Assembly (NCBI GenBank): GCA_028873695.1
Contig: JAPPNU010000035.1
Location: 1-57,211 of the forward strand
Direction: 5' to 3'
DNA from: Gemmatimonadota bacterium
Lineage (GTDB): Bacteria; Latescibacterota; UBA2968; GCA-2709665
DNA length: 57,211 nt
Part shown: piece after piece, positions 26,492 to 35,239 of the stretch
Layout of the letters: every line of letters starts with the position of its first letter
Numbering within the stretch: position 1 is the first letter of the stretch
Made by a program: the position numbers and the translations under genes
Notes under the pieces: generated by a model
Database searches by the model: none
Told to the model about the DNA's origin: nothing
Seen by the model: only the letters and a program-made list of their open reading frames with translations

Positions 26492-26767
26492 GTCGCTGGA
26501 CCGATGAAATTCAGCAGCAAGGGCCGGCCGTTGACCGGATGGGATTCGATAACGGGCTGTCAAGGGTTCGACACTGCAATGTTCCATACGAAAATATGCG
26601 CATCTTGTCAAACCAAAAATCGGATTCGGGGTCCTGGAGGCGGCCCGCGGGATCCGGCCCTGGCAGGTCGTCTTCCATCAATTTATCGTTGCGTATCAGG
26701 GTTTTTCTTCATACCTTGCCGGGCCTGTTCCTCGGTTTTCTTCATTACCACGGGAGGGTCGGACACT

Positions 26768-28729
26768 GTGGAATCCAAACTGATCTGGTTGCTGATATTC
26801 GTGGGCCTGTACTGGGCCTATTGCCTTTTCTGGGGGTTCCGGGGGGCCCTGCGGTCGCGCACTTCCGCGGACTATTTCGTGGCAGGCCGTAGCATCGGCA
26901 TCTGGGTTTTCGTGCTGGCCGCCACGGCGACCAGTTTTTCCGGCTGGACCTTCGTGGGCCACCCGGGCCTTATTCTGGAGGCGGGCCTCCCCTATGCGTT
27001 CGCTTCCTTCTATGCGCTGACGATTCCGTTTACCGGCGTGCTCTTCCTGAGGCGGCAATGGCTCATCGGACGGGCGTTTCAGCATATCACCCCCGGCGAA
27101 ATGTATTCCCATTACTACGGCGGCGATACCATACGGCTGCTGACGGTACTTGTGGCGTTTCTATTCAGCGTTCCATATCTGGGCGTCCAGCTCAGGGCCT
27201 CCGGGTTCCTGTTCAACGTGCTCTCCGACAATTTGCTGAGCGTGGAAGTGGGTATGTTCGCCCTTTCCGCCATCGTGATGATCTACGTGGCCGCCGGCGG
27301 ACTTCGATCCGTGGCCTACGTGGACTGTGCGCAATGCATCCTTCTGGCGTTCGGAATCGTCGCGCTCGGTTTCGTGGCCGTCCATTTTGCGGGCGGATGG
27401 ACCGCGTTTACGGAGGGAATCGGGAATCTCGTCCGGCAGGACCTGGCTTCCGGCAAGGGACTCACGCCGGCGGGACATTCCCACTACGTTGCGTTGCCCG
27501 GCTCAATTCAGATGGTATCCGAGGGGTCTAAAGCGGTTGGCGGGGTCTGGACCGGCATGATGTGTATGACCTATATGTTCGCGCTCATGGGCATTCAGTC
27601 TTCCCCCGCGTTTTCCATGTGGGCGTTTTCCAACCGCACCAGCGAGCCCTTTCGCTGGCAGCAGGTGGTGGCATCCTCGGTGATCATCGGCATCATCCTG
27701 TTTACGTTCACCATTTTTCAGGGACTGGGCGGCAACGTGCTGCTGGCCAATGGCGTCTTCGAAACGGTGACCCGGCCGGAACTGGTACCGCAGTTGATCG
27801 ACCTGCTGGCCGACAGCTATCCGTGGCTGGTGGGACTGCTTGCCGTGTGCGCCCTGGCGGCCATGCAGAGTACCGGAGCCGCGTATATGTCAACGTTCAG
27901 CGGGATGGTGACCCGCGACCTCTATCGACGTTATATATCGCCCGGCGCATCCGACAGTACGCAAAAGCTGTACGGCCGCATTTTCGTAATCGTCGTAACG
28001 CTCGCGGCGCTGATCGTGGCGGCAAAGTCCACGCAGGCCATCGTCATGTTGGGCGGGCTGGCCGTGGCGTACGGGTTTCAGATGTATCCGGCGCTTATGG
28101 GGTTGTGCTATTTCCGGTTCTTCACCAGGAAGGGCGTCGTATGGGGACTGGTGGCGGGACTGGCGGCCGTTACGCTTACCGACCGCACGGTCAGCGAGGT
28201 GCTTCCCGTGATCATGGGATTTGTGAAGCTGTTCATGCCGGACCGCATCGCCTCCACAATCAGCGACACGCCATGGGGCGCGTACCCGCTGACGATTCAC
28301 AGCGCGGGCTGGGGCATTTTCTTCAACATGCTGGTTGCCGTTCTCGTGTCGTACCTGCGGCCGGACGGCGGGAAAGACCGGGAGAGAAAGGCGAGCCACC
28401 ACCGATTCGTTCAGGCGGTTTCGGGTATTGCGCAGGAGCGGCGCCGGCACGTACCCTGGGCGTGGCTTTTCACCGTGGTCTGGTTCCTCGTGGGCTTCGG
28501 GCCCTTTGCCGTGGTCGGCAATACGCTGTTCGGCGACCCCAACGCGCCTGCAACGTGGGGCCCGTTCGGCCTGCCGTCCCTGTGGGTCTGGCAGTTGTTG
28601 ATGCTTGCCTTCGGCATTTTCGTCATGTGGTACCTGGCGTTTTACGTTGGGCTTTCCAGGCCCGTTCCGCCGGAGCAGGTGGAGGAGGCGCGAAAGGCGC
28701 ATCTGGCTGAGACGGCCGACGCGACCTGA
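26768..28729 (+). CDS. Sodium:solute symporter (SSS family)
   Basis: A 653-residue inner-membrane transporter with about 13-14 hydrophobic helices. The first helix (LIWLLIFVGLYWAYCLFW), the SSS-typical segment TSADYFVAGRSIG, and FSGWTFVGHPGL near residue 60 place it in the SSS family, which imports sugars, amino acids, organic acids or similar solutes with sodium. The start is taken as GTG 26768 because GGGAGGG lies 9 bases upstream and the first helix begins immediately; the frame itself is open from 26477. The substrate is unknown. The following heparinase-like gene on the opposite strand suggests carbohydrate or uronate use but does not prove a link. Confidence 0.88.
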   Translation: MESKLIWLLIFVGLYWAYCLFWGFRGALRSRTSADYFVAGRSIGIWVFVLAATATSFSGWTFVGHPGLILEAGLPYAFASFYALTIPFTGVLFLRRQWLIGRAFQHITPGEMYSHYYGGDTIRLLTVLVAFLFSVPYLGVQLRASGFLFNVLSDNLLSVEVGMFALSAIVMIYVAAGGLRSVAYVDCAQCILLAFGIVALGFVAVHFAGGWTAFTEGIGNLVRQDLASGKGLTPAGHSHYVALPGSIQMVSEGSKAVGGVWTGMMCMTYMFALMGIQSSPAFSMWAFSNRTSEPFRWQQVVASSVIIGIILFTFTIFQGLGGNVLLANGVFETVTRPELVPQLIDLLADSYPWLVGLLAVCALAAMQSTGAAYMSTFSGMVTRDLYRRYISPGASDSTQKLYGRIFVIVVTLAALIVAAKSTQAIVMLGGLAVAYGFQMYPALMGLCYFRFFTRKGVVWGLVAGLAAVTLTDRTVSEVLPVIMGFVKLFMPDRIASTISDTPWGAYPLTIHSAGWGIFFNMLVAVLVSYLRPDGGKDRERKASHHRFVQAVSGIAQERRRHVPWAWLFTVVWFLVGFGPFAVVGNTLFGDPNAPATWGPFGLPSLWVWQLLMLAFGIFVMWYLAFYVGLSRPVPPEQVEEARKAHLAETADAT

Positions 28730-28815
28730 TCCGGCATTCGGCCGCTGAAGCATTGAGGCCTTTGCAGACTGGGCGCGGATCCACGCATGAGCTTGCGGTT
28801 TGTGATCGAATAAGA

Positions 28816-28848
28816 AAAGGGCGGGTACCCGCGATGGGCCCGCCCTTT
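28816..28848. terminator. Bidirectional rho-independent terminator
   Basis: Arms AAAGGGCGGG (28816-28825) and CCCGCCCTTT (28839-28848) lie between the convergent symporter and heparinase-like genes. Flanking A- and T-rich bases suit both directions, though the T-tract on the minus strand (CTTTTCTTATT) is better. Confidence 0.7.
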
Positions 28849-28880
28849 ACTGCTTTCTGAAATCGTTGACGCGACGAAGG

Positions 28881-31208
28881 TTACTGCAATAGTTCCGGTC
28901 CTCTCTCGTGCTCCCAGTCCATACGCACGCGGTCCTGCCTGCCATCGGAATGGTCGACGTTGACGGACCACACGTTCGCACGCCGCGTTGTCTTTGTGGT
29001 GATTCCGGCGGTGACACGGTCCGCGCCGAAGGGGTAGATCACGTACCCGGTCCGGAACGGGAGCCGCGCCCGTCTCCTGAATATGGCCACCGGCGCCGGC
29101 ACGTCCTGGCCGCTGACCGCCAGCCAGCCCTGGACCGGGTCGTTCCGGCCGCAGATCAGCCTGGGCGTCATCCGGGTCAGCGGAAGCAGTTCCAGGTTGG
29201 GTGCGTCCATGCGCCCCGTGCGGACGGCGCCGGTGTCCGGATCGATGAGCAGACGGAACGGCATGAAGTGGAACAATGCCTCGTACGTATGGCTGCCCTC
29301 CCCGGTCAGTTCATCGAAGACCATGAAATAATCCGGTTTGACGAAAATCACAGCGCGGCGATGCCAGACCGCCACATCCAGATCTGCGTATCGCGCGTCG
29401 TAACTCGCCGCGGCAACGTCGGAATCGTCATCCGAATGCCAGAATGTCGAATCGCGGGCGGAACAGGTCCACTGTTCGATGGTCTGATTGCGGCCCCTGG
29501 CCTGCGCGCGGCCATCCACAAGGACGGTGTTGTGGGCCTGCGTGGTCGTATAGAACCGGGTCCAGGGGTTGGTGTAGTACGACGTGATGCCGGGATCCAC
29601 GATAAAGGGCGTGCCATAGGCGTAGACTTCGATGCTGAGTTTGTCTTCGTGCTGGTGCCAGCGGCCGTAAGGGCCCCCCTCGAAGAGAAGATATCGCGCG
29701 TCCCGGTCCCAGCCGCTCCTCATGATGAAATATCCCGAGTCGCGCAGGCCGACCGATTCATAGTCCGGCGGCGCGCCCTCACGGCCCCCGGTGCCCACCC
29801 AGACCGCGGCCGGATTGTCGAGTACGCGCCCCGGGTGCGCCAGGGCATCGTCATATTTCGAGTCCATGCTTCCGGCGTCGGAGACGGAGGGACGGGTGAA
29901 GTCCGGACGGGTGATGGCCACGCACCAGTCGAACATCGATCGAATGCCCGCCTCCAGTTCGGGGTCGAGCGGATGGTTGAACTTTCGCGCAACCTGAAAC
30001 GATTCGAGGAACCACGTGGCAATGCTCATCTGGTAACCGGGCGTGAGTTCATACGACGCCCCGTCCGGCATCACCTGCACGCGCATATCGTCCAGCAGCC
30101 GGCGATAGCCTTCTTCCCTCCAGCCTGCGGCGTCTCTGAATTCGGGGAAAGCGCAGCCCAGCGAGGCGATGGTCCGTGCCTCGGCAATGGTCTTGTTCGA
30201 GGGCGGGAAGGACTGGAAACGCAGCAGACAGGCCTGATGCTCGTAGATGGACTTGAGCATGTCGATGATCGTGGCGTCATCGGTCTCCGGACACGCGCAG
30301 AGCACGCGGAACGCGTCCACGAGCGTGCTGAATGGCCGGATGGCCACCACCAGCGAATGGCCCCACGGGTATCCTCCGGCTCGAACGCCGTAGGGAACCG
30401 GGCAGCGCCGCATCCAGTCCGTGATGTATCGCTCGATGCCCTTCGCATATTTCGCGTCTCCGGTCTGCCAGTAAGCGTCGATCGCAGGCCTCAGGAACAG
30501 GAGATAGTGGATGGCCAGCGTCCACTCTATATACCCGGTCGGGTTGGCTTCCCAGTCGATAGCCGCCGACCAGTCCTGCCCCAGGACCCTGCCTTCCAGG
30601 ACCCGGTCGGCCTGATCGGGATCGGTATTCGGCTCCCGTTCGCTCGGGACCAGTTCCCGGTCGAAGCCGCCGAACCGAAAATATCCTGCAACCTCCGAGA
30701 GCGTGGATCCGCTCGGCGCGTCCTTCAGAAATTCCAGGCCGGGGTGGTCCGGGTCCAGCGCGGCGATGAAGGCTTCATCCTTCATCCTCGGGCCGGGCGT
30801 GACCTCCCTTTCCACGAGGCGAATATTGCGAAACCGGCTGCCTTGCGGACCCTCAAGTGCTGCCGATCGCGTCTGTTTCCATCCCGATGGAATCCCCTGC
30901 GTATAGAAACACTCGGCGGGGAACCGGAATTCCCGCCAGCCCTCCCAGATGTTCCCGCCGCGCGGGGAGACGATGGCGTGGAACAGATAGCCGTCGTCCT
31001 CGCTCATGCCCTCCGTTCGATGGCCCGACGTCAACCGGCACCAGAGCAGGCCGTTCGCGCCGGGCGGGAGAAAGACGTCGGCGCGAATCTCGTTTACCCG
31101 ATGCCAGTCCCCGTCGTCAACGGGTAGATCGACGTTTTCTTCGCGCTCGGATTCGACAAGAAGCTGTTCCGAGATGACCGTATCGTCCTCGAGTTTCGCG
31201 AGATCCAT
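28881..31208 (-). CDS. Heparinase II/III-like polysaccharide lyase
   Basis: A 775-residue protein. An N-terminal beta-rich part is followed by an (alpha/alpha) toroid (about residues 180-430, with ATIIDMLKSIYEHQACLLRF and AEARTIASLGCAFPEF) and a C-terminal beta-sandwich carrying the heparinase II/III signature GRWHQHEDKLSIEVYAYG then FIVDPG. Enzymes of this type cleave uronic-acid polysaccharides such as heparan or alginate by beta-elimination. No signal peptide is visible, so it may act inside the cell on imported oligosaccharides. Start at ATG 31208 (AAGGGTG 8 bases upstream); the frame is open to 31265. Confidence 0.8.
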   Translation of the reverse strand: MDLAKLEDDTVISEQLLVESEREENVDLPVDDGDWHRVNEIRADVFLPPGANGLLWCRLTSGHRTEGMSEDDGYLFHAIVSPRGGNIWEGWREFRFPAECFYTQGIPSGWKQTRSAALEGPQGSRFRNIRLVEREVTPGPRMKDEAFIAALDPDHPGLEFLKDAPSGSTLSEVAGYFRFGGFDRELVPSEREPNTDPDQADRVLEGRVLGQDWSAAIDWEANPTGYIEWTLAIHYLLFLRPAIDAYWQTGDAKYAKGIERYITDWMRRCPVPYGVRAGGYPWGHSLVVAIRPFSTLVDAFRVLCACPETDDATIIDMLKSIYEHQACLLRFQSFPPSNKTIAEARTIASLGCAFPEFRDAAGWREEGYRRLLDDMRVQVMPDGASYELTPGYQMSIATWFLESFQVARKFNHPLDPELEAGIRSMFDWCVAITRPDFTRPSVSDAGSMDSKYDDALAHPGRVLDNPAAVWVGTGGREGAPPDYESVGLRDSGYFIMRSGWDRDARYLLFEGGPYGRWHQHEDKLSIEVYAYGTPFIVDPGITSYYTNPWTRFYTTTQAHNTVLVDGRAQARGRNQTIEQWTCSARDSTFWHSDDDSDVAAASYDARYADLDVAVWHRRAVIFVKPDYFMVFDELTGEGSHTYEALFHFMPFRLLIDPDTGAVRTGRMDAPNLELLPLTRMTPRLICGRNDPVQGWLAVSGQDVPAPVAIFRRRARLPFRTGYVIYPFGADRVTAGITTKTTRRANVWSVNVDHSDGRQDRVRMDWEHERGPELLQ

Positions 31209-31265
31209 GTTTTGCACCCTTTCGCGTAAGCGGATTCGAATCCACTTCAAGTGATACGTAGACAC

Positions 31266-31931
31266 TCAATTTCCCTCAACATTCGTCCTCACCACAACCG
31301 TCCCGGCGATATAGTCATGTACCGCCCGACGCTTTTCGTTCGTGAGCATGGTAACGAATTCCGCAGCCCACCAGGCCAGTATAACGACAGATGTCCACAT
31401 CTCACGTGAAGTTGTTGAATCGGTGTCAGTTTCGGTGCCAATTAGCAGTTCACCAATGGGTTATCCCACCAGGAATCGATATGATTCGTAAATGAGCAGG
31501 GGGGCGAGGATAACCATTGGGATGCTGTCTCGGATCAAGGCATGTCTAAACGTTATCGGTTTCTCGGTTTTTACATCAACGACTCGTACGTATGTAGAAC
31601 GCTTCCCCACAGTTTGTCCGAATCGACCATGCATATATATCGTATAAACCCGCCAATAAGCAGTATTTACGATCAAGACGATCACGAACAACCAACGCAT
31701 ATTCTCCCAGAATGATGCCTCCAGTGTAACATAGTATTGCAAAATCAAGGTACCTGGAAAGAGTACCACTCCATCAGTATAACTTGCCCATAATCGAGGC
31801 CAAAATGTTCGATACTTCTGTTCAGGATACGCTGAATAGCCCTTGTAGAATCGCCAGGTATACAAGGGAACAACAAGAAATGACAGACCAAAAGTTGCGA
31901 GAATTACGAACGTGAAAAAAGCAAATATCAT
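31266..31931 (-). pseudogene. RDD-family membrane protein with an in-frame stop
   Basis: The frame starts at ATG 31931 (AGGAGG 6 bases upstream) and runs 156 residues with the RDD-type segment RLWASYTDGVVLFPG and several membrane helices, ending at TAA 31461-31463. The same frame continues for 64 codons after the stop and encodes what looks like the missing C-terminus: WTSVVILAWWAAEFVTML, then NEKRRAVHDYIAGTVVV, a typical RDD ending. One change (CAA to TAA, for example) would give the interruption. Without the last helix the 156-residue product is probably non-functional, unless the stop is read through. RDD proteins are small inner-membrane proteins of mostly unknown function. Confidence 0.7.
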
Positions 31932-32620
31932 ATATGCCTCCTGGCCCGACTCCCAAGATCATATGTAATTTTCACCCAGACAAGAGTTTATATTACTACC
32001 CTAACAATGTTGTAGAAAGACGGGATTATTCAACCGTGCGGTTCGTTTACGCCGATTGCTCGGGCATCTATCGAACCTGCCTCCACTGTTCCCTTTCACG
32101 CCAGGACATCGCCAGGCCCGGCGTGAACGCAAGGGTTGACATCAGCACCGGCGAGGGTACATTCTTAATGTGCGTGAATTGGCATCGCGCGCCGCATTTT
32201 GCTTTTTCCTGCTCCTTGTTTCTAATCCTGTAAATCCAGTGAATCCTGATCGGTTTTGGCTTTCATCCTGCATTGGGTTCTGAATCCGCATCAGGTTCTG
32301 ATTGTGCTCTTTGATTCTAATCCTGTTAATCCTGTTCCGTTTTGCCTTTTGTGCTGCATTAGGTTCTGATTCTGCTCTTTGTTTCTAATCCTGCTAATCC
32401 TGTAAATCCAGTGAATCCTGATCGGTTTTGTTCCTGCCTTTGGCTCTTATCCTGCTTAGTCCTGATCGGCTTATGATCTTGCTCTTTGATTCTAATCCTG
32501 TTAATCCTGGTCGATTTTGATCTTGCTCCCGGTTTTTAATCCTGCTTAATCCTGGTCGGCTTTTATCCCGTCCATCCTGTCTATCCATGTAAGTTTGGGT
32601 TTTTGCATTGAAGAGGCCAT
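31932..32620. repeat. Degenerate tandem AATCCTG repeats upstream of hemB
   Basis: No gene is recognised. From about 32222 to 32585 the sequence is an imperfect array of TTCTAATCCTGTTAATCCTG and GTAAATCCAGTGAATCCTG followed by CGGTTTTG-type spacers, with at least six diverged units. It has no CRISPR-like regularity. The left part (31932-32220) holds no recognisable feature. Confidence 0.65.
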
Positions 32621-33613
32621 ATGGATCTGACGTACCGACCCCGGAGGTTGAGGCGCACGGAACCCATAAGGACGCTGACGAGGGAGACCGTACTGAACAT
32701 CGGGGACCTGATCTATCCCATGTTCGTGACGGAAGGCGCGAACGTCCGCGAACCCATCGACTCGATGCCCGGGCAGTTCCGGTTTTCCGTCGACGAACTC
32801 GTGCGCGAGTGCGAGACGGTGTACGGCCTCGGCATCTGCGGCGTGAATCTGTTCGGCTATTCGGAGGAAAAGGACGAGCGCGCCACGCAGGCGTACGCGC
32901 CGGACGGGTTGATCCAGCGGGCCGTCCGGGCGCTGAAGGCGGCGCTTCCCGATCTCTGCGTACAGACCGACGTGGCGCTGGATCCGTATACCACGCACGG
33001 ACACGACGGCCTGCTGATCAACGGCGAGATCGCCAACGACGAGAGCGTCGGGGTGCTGTGCAGAATGTCGCTTTCTCACGCCGAGGCGGGCGTGGACTGG
33101 GTCACCCCGTCGGACATGATGGACGGCAGAATAGGCGCTATCCGGGTGGCGCTGGACGACCATGGGTTCAGCAACGTGGGCATCGTGGCCTATTCCGCCA
33201 AATATGCATCCTGCTTCTACGGACCGTTCCGCGGAGCGCTCAAGTCCGCGCCGGTAAAGGCGCGGGGCGTCCCGGAGGACAAGAAGACGTACCAGATGGA
33301 TCCAGCCAATATCCGGGAGGCGATGAAGGAAATCGCGCTGGATATCGAAGAAGGGGCCGACGTGGTGATGGTGAAACCCGCACTGCCGTACCTGGACGTT
33401 ATCGCGAGCGCGAGGCAGAGCTTCGAAACGCCCATCGCGGCCTACAACGTTTCCGGTGAATACGGAATGGTCCTGGCGGCCGCAGAACGGGGCTGGGTGG
33501 AGAAGGAGCGCGCCATGGTCGAAACGCTCACGTCCATCAAACGGGCGGGCGCGGATATGATTCTGACTTACTTTGCCGTTGAAATGGCGCAACTGTTGAG
33601 AGCGACAAGGTAG
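32621..33613 (+). CDS. hemB: Delta-aminolevulinic acid dehydratase (porphobilinogen synthase)
   Basis: A 330-residue cytoplasmic enzyme that condenses two 5-aminolevulinate molecules into porphobilinogen in haem and tetrapyrrole synthesis. The two active-site lysines are visible in IVAYSAKYASCFYG and VVMVKPALPYLD. The metal site reads TDVALDPYTTHGHDG: the cysteines of the zinc-type enzymes are replaced by Ala and Asp, as in magnesium-type HemB. The length is normal. GAAGAGG lies before the ATG at 32621. The upstream repeats give no clear promoter. Haem supply would matter for the P450 in this window but no direct link is seen. Confidence 0.95.
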   Translation: MDLTYRPRRLRRTEPIRTLTRETVLNIGDLIYPMFVTEGANVREPIDSMPGQFRFSVDELVRECETVYGLGICGVNLFGYSEEKDERATQAYAPDGLIQRAVRALKAALPDLCVQTDVALDPYTTHGHDGLLINGEIANDESVGVLCRMSLSHAEAGVDWVTPSDMMDGRIGAIRVALDDHGFSNVGIVAYSAKYASCFYGPFRGALKSAPVKARGVPEDKKTYQMDPANIREAMKEIALDIEEGADVVMVKPALPYLDVIASARQSFETPIAAYNVSGEYGMVLAAAERGWVEKERAMVETLTSIKRAGADMILTYFAVEMAQLLRATR

Positions 33614-33666
33614 CCGTACCCACAGGGCGCATCACGTGTGGAAAAATCTGAAAACGCAGAATTCGC

Positions 33667-33705
33667 TTGACAGGACATCGAGAATTCGATATTGTTGACC
33701 GGTCA
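33667..33705 (+). promoter_or_regulatory. Promoter of the trpS leader, with a 10-base palindrome at the start site
   Basis: A perfect TTGACA (33667-33672), a 17-base spacer and TATTGT (33690-33695) make a good sigma70-type promoter. The palindrome TGACCGGTCA (33696-33705) covers the expected transcription start and could be an operator. Transcription would begin just before the Trp leader peptide. Confidence 0.65.
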
Positions 33706-33733
33706 GTCGAAATCTTCAATTAATAAGGAACAA

Positions 33734-33814
33734 ATGATGGCGGCGCTCTGCGGAAATTCCGGAAGCTGGTGGTGGCACGACTTCAATCGTACCGGCCGGC
33801 TGAATGCGTGCTGA
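33734..33814 (+). CDS. Trp leader peptide (attenuator) upstream of trpS
   Basis: A 26-codon ORF, MMAALCGNSGS-WWW-HDFNRTGRLNAC, with three consecutive TGG codons at 33767-33775. AAGGA lies 5-9 bases before the first ATG. The ORF is followed by a terminator hairpin (33845-33873) and then by trpS. In classical attenuation, ribosomes stalled on Trp codons during tryptophanyl-tRNA shortage let an antiterminator form. Here ACCGGC (33791-33796), inside the leader ORF just after the Trp codons, can pair with GCCGGT (33849-33854), the 5' arm of the terminator. All parts needed for ribosome-mediated attenuation are thus present. It is too short for routine gene calling. Confidence 0.8.
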   Translation: MMAALCGNSGSWWWHDFNRTGRLNAC

Positions 33815-33844
33815 ATCTGAGATTCAATTTTGAAAAGTCTACGT

Positions 33845-33873
33845 CCCTGCCGGTCCTCGGCGGGGGTTTTTTT
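33845..33873 (+). terminator. Attenuator terminator hairpin before trpS
   Basis: Arms CCCTGCCG (33845-33852) and CGGCGGGG (33858-33865, one G-T pair) with a 5-base loop are followed by seven T residues (33867-33873). The 5' arm overlaps the sequence able to pair with the end of the leader ORF, so terminator and antiterminator are mutually exclusive. Confidence 0.8.
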
Positions 33874-33892
33874 ATTTTCGGAGGGTATGGCG

Positions 33893-34969
33893 ATGGATGA
33901 ACGGAAACGAATCCTCACGGGCGACCGGCCTACGGGGAAGATGCACCTGGGACATTACGTCGGCTCGCTGAAGAACCGGGTGCGGCTGCAGGACGAATAC
34001 GAGTGCTTTTTCCTGGTAGCGGACCTGCATATGCTCACGACCCGGCCGCAGAAGGAGCACATCCATGCGCTGCGTGAGAACGTGCGGGAGATGCTGCTGG
34101 ACTATCTGGCCGTTGGCATCGATCCGTCCAGGTCGACCGTCTATCTGCAGTCCGCCATCCACGCGGTATACGAAATGAACCTGTTCTTCGAGATGCTGGT
34201 GACGCTGCCGCGAGTCGCGCGTCTGCCCAGCATCAAGGATATGGCACGCGCCGCCAGGCTGGACGAAGAGGCAATCCCGTTCGGGCTGGTCGGATACCCC
34301 ATTCTGCAGGCCGCGGATATATTGACGCCCAGGGCGCACCTGGTTCCCGTGGGTAAGGACAACCTGGCGCACGTGGAGGTCACGCGGGAAATCGCCCGCC
34401 GGTTCAACAGTTACTACGGGGAGGTCTTCCCGATTCCGGACGCGCTGATCGGCGAGGTCCCGGTTCTCGTGGGTACGGATGGCCAGGCCAAGATGAGCAA
34501 GAGCCTGGACAATGCGATTTTCCTGTCCGACGACGCGCAGACCGTAAAGAAGAAGGTGCGGGGGATGTATACCGATCCCAACAGGATCCGGGCCGACATA
34601 CCCGGCAAGGTGGAAGGGAACCCCGTATTCGTCTATCACGACGCGTTCAATCCGGACACGGAGGAAGTCGCGGATCTGAAGTCGAGGTACCGGGAGGGGA
34701 CGGTCGGCGACGTGGAAGTGAAGGAGAAGCTCACACGGGCGCTGAACGACTTTCTCGATCCGATCCGGGAGCGAAGGGCGCGATACGAAGCCGATTCCGG
34801 GTACGTGGAAAAGGTATTGTACGAGGGAACGCAGCGCGTCCAGGTGGTCGCCGATGAAACGCTCAAGGCGATGAAGAAAGCGATGGGGCTCACCGGCGTC
34901 TGGAACCGCATCTCCAGAAAAGCCCGGGACCGCATGAGGAAGCAGGAAGCCGCGCACTCCGGATCGTGA
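33893..34969 (+). CDS. trpS: Tryptophanyl-tRNA synthetase
   Basis: A 358-residue class I aminoacyl-tRNA synthetase that charges tRNA-Trp. The HIGH-type motif is in [16 protein letters not shown] near the N-terminus, and the KMSKS loop in [13 protein letters not shown]. The length fits the bacterial enzyme. ATG 33893 has GGAGG at 33880-33884 with 8-base spacing; the ATG at 33887 is too close to it. It is preceded by a promoter, a Trp-codon leader peptide and a terminator, so its expression should rise when charged tRNA-Trp is scarce. A diverged, catalytically degenerate paralogue follows at 35240. Confidence 0.96.
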   Translation: MDERKRILTGDRPTGKMHLGHYVGSLKNRVRLQDEYECFFLVADLHMLTTRPQKEHIHALRENVREMLLDYLAVGIDPSRSTVYLQSAIHAVYEMNLFFEMLVTLPRVARLPSIKDMARAARLDEEAIPFGLVGYPILQAADILTPRAHLVPVGKDNLAHVEVTREIARRFNSYYGEVFPIPDALIGEVPVLVGTDGQAKMSKSLDNAIFLSDDAQTVKKKVRGMYTDPNRIRADIPGKVEGNPVFVYHDAFNPDTEEVADLKSRYREGTVGDVEVKEKLTRALNDFLDPIRERRARYEADSGYVEKVLYEGTQRVQVVADETLKAMKKAMGLTGVWNRISRKARDRMRKQEAAHSGS

Positions 34970-35099
34970 GGATACCAATGAAACCGTGTTCGGGCTGTCT
35001 GACCGGCAAAGTGGCAGTGTCCCTTCAGCGCTGGTGGTGTTGCGCAGCGGGAACCGTGCGTCCGCCACCGGATGATGTGTGCATGAAGGTGTGGCGATG

Positions 35100-35135
35100 G
35101 CCGCGGTTCACCAGGAGGTGGATCGCGGCTTTTTT
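35100..35135 (+). terminator. Strong terminator between trpS and the TrpRS paralogue, possible second attenuator
   Basis: Arms of 13 bases (GCCGCGGTTCACC at 35100-35112 and GGTGGATCGCGGC at 35117-35129, two G-T pairs) with an AGGA loop are followed by six T residues. An open frame starting ATG at 34978 reads through the 5' side with several Trp codons: RWWCC at 35029-35043 and VWRWPRF leading into the stem. It may simply end trpS transcription, or act as an attenuator for the paralogue. Confidence 0.7.
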
Positions 35136-35239
35136 CGTTGTGAACGGAAAACCGTCAACTGCCATTCACACGGCGGGACCGATTCGCCATAGCCCGCTCT
35201 ATTCGATCGTCGATACATTTCAAACAGGGAGTTTTGAAA

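Noticed and set aside
31934..32233. 99-residue plus-strand open frame
   Set aside because: It has no ribosome-binding site and no domain; cysteine- and histidine-rich scattered composition suggests chance.
32222..32590. CRISPR array
   Set aside because: Units are imperfect, unequal in length and without unique spacers of constant size; no cas genes are near.
33660..33892. T-box riboswitch upstream of trpS
   Set aside because: The terminator and the GGTGGCAC-like string recalled a T-box, but no AGGGTGG-type core with flanking stems is present, and the GGTGG lies in the three Trp codons of a well-formed leader ORF. Attenuation by a leader peptide fits better.
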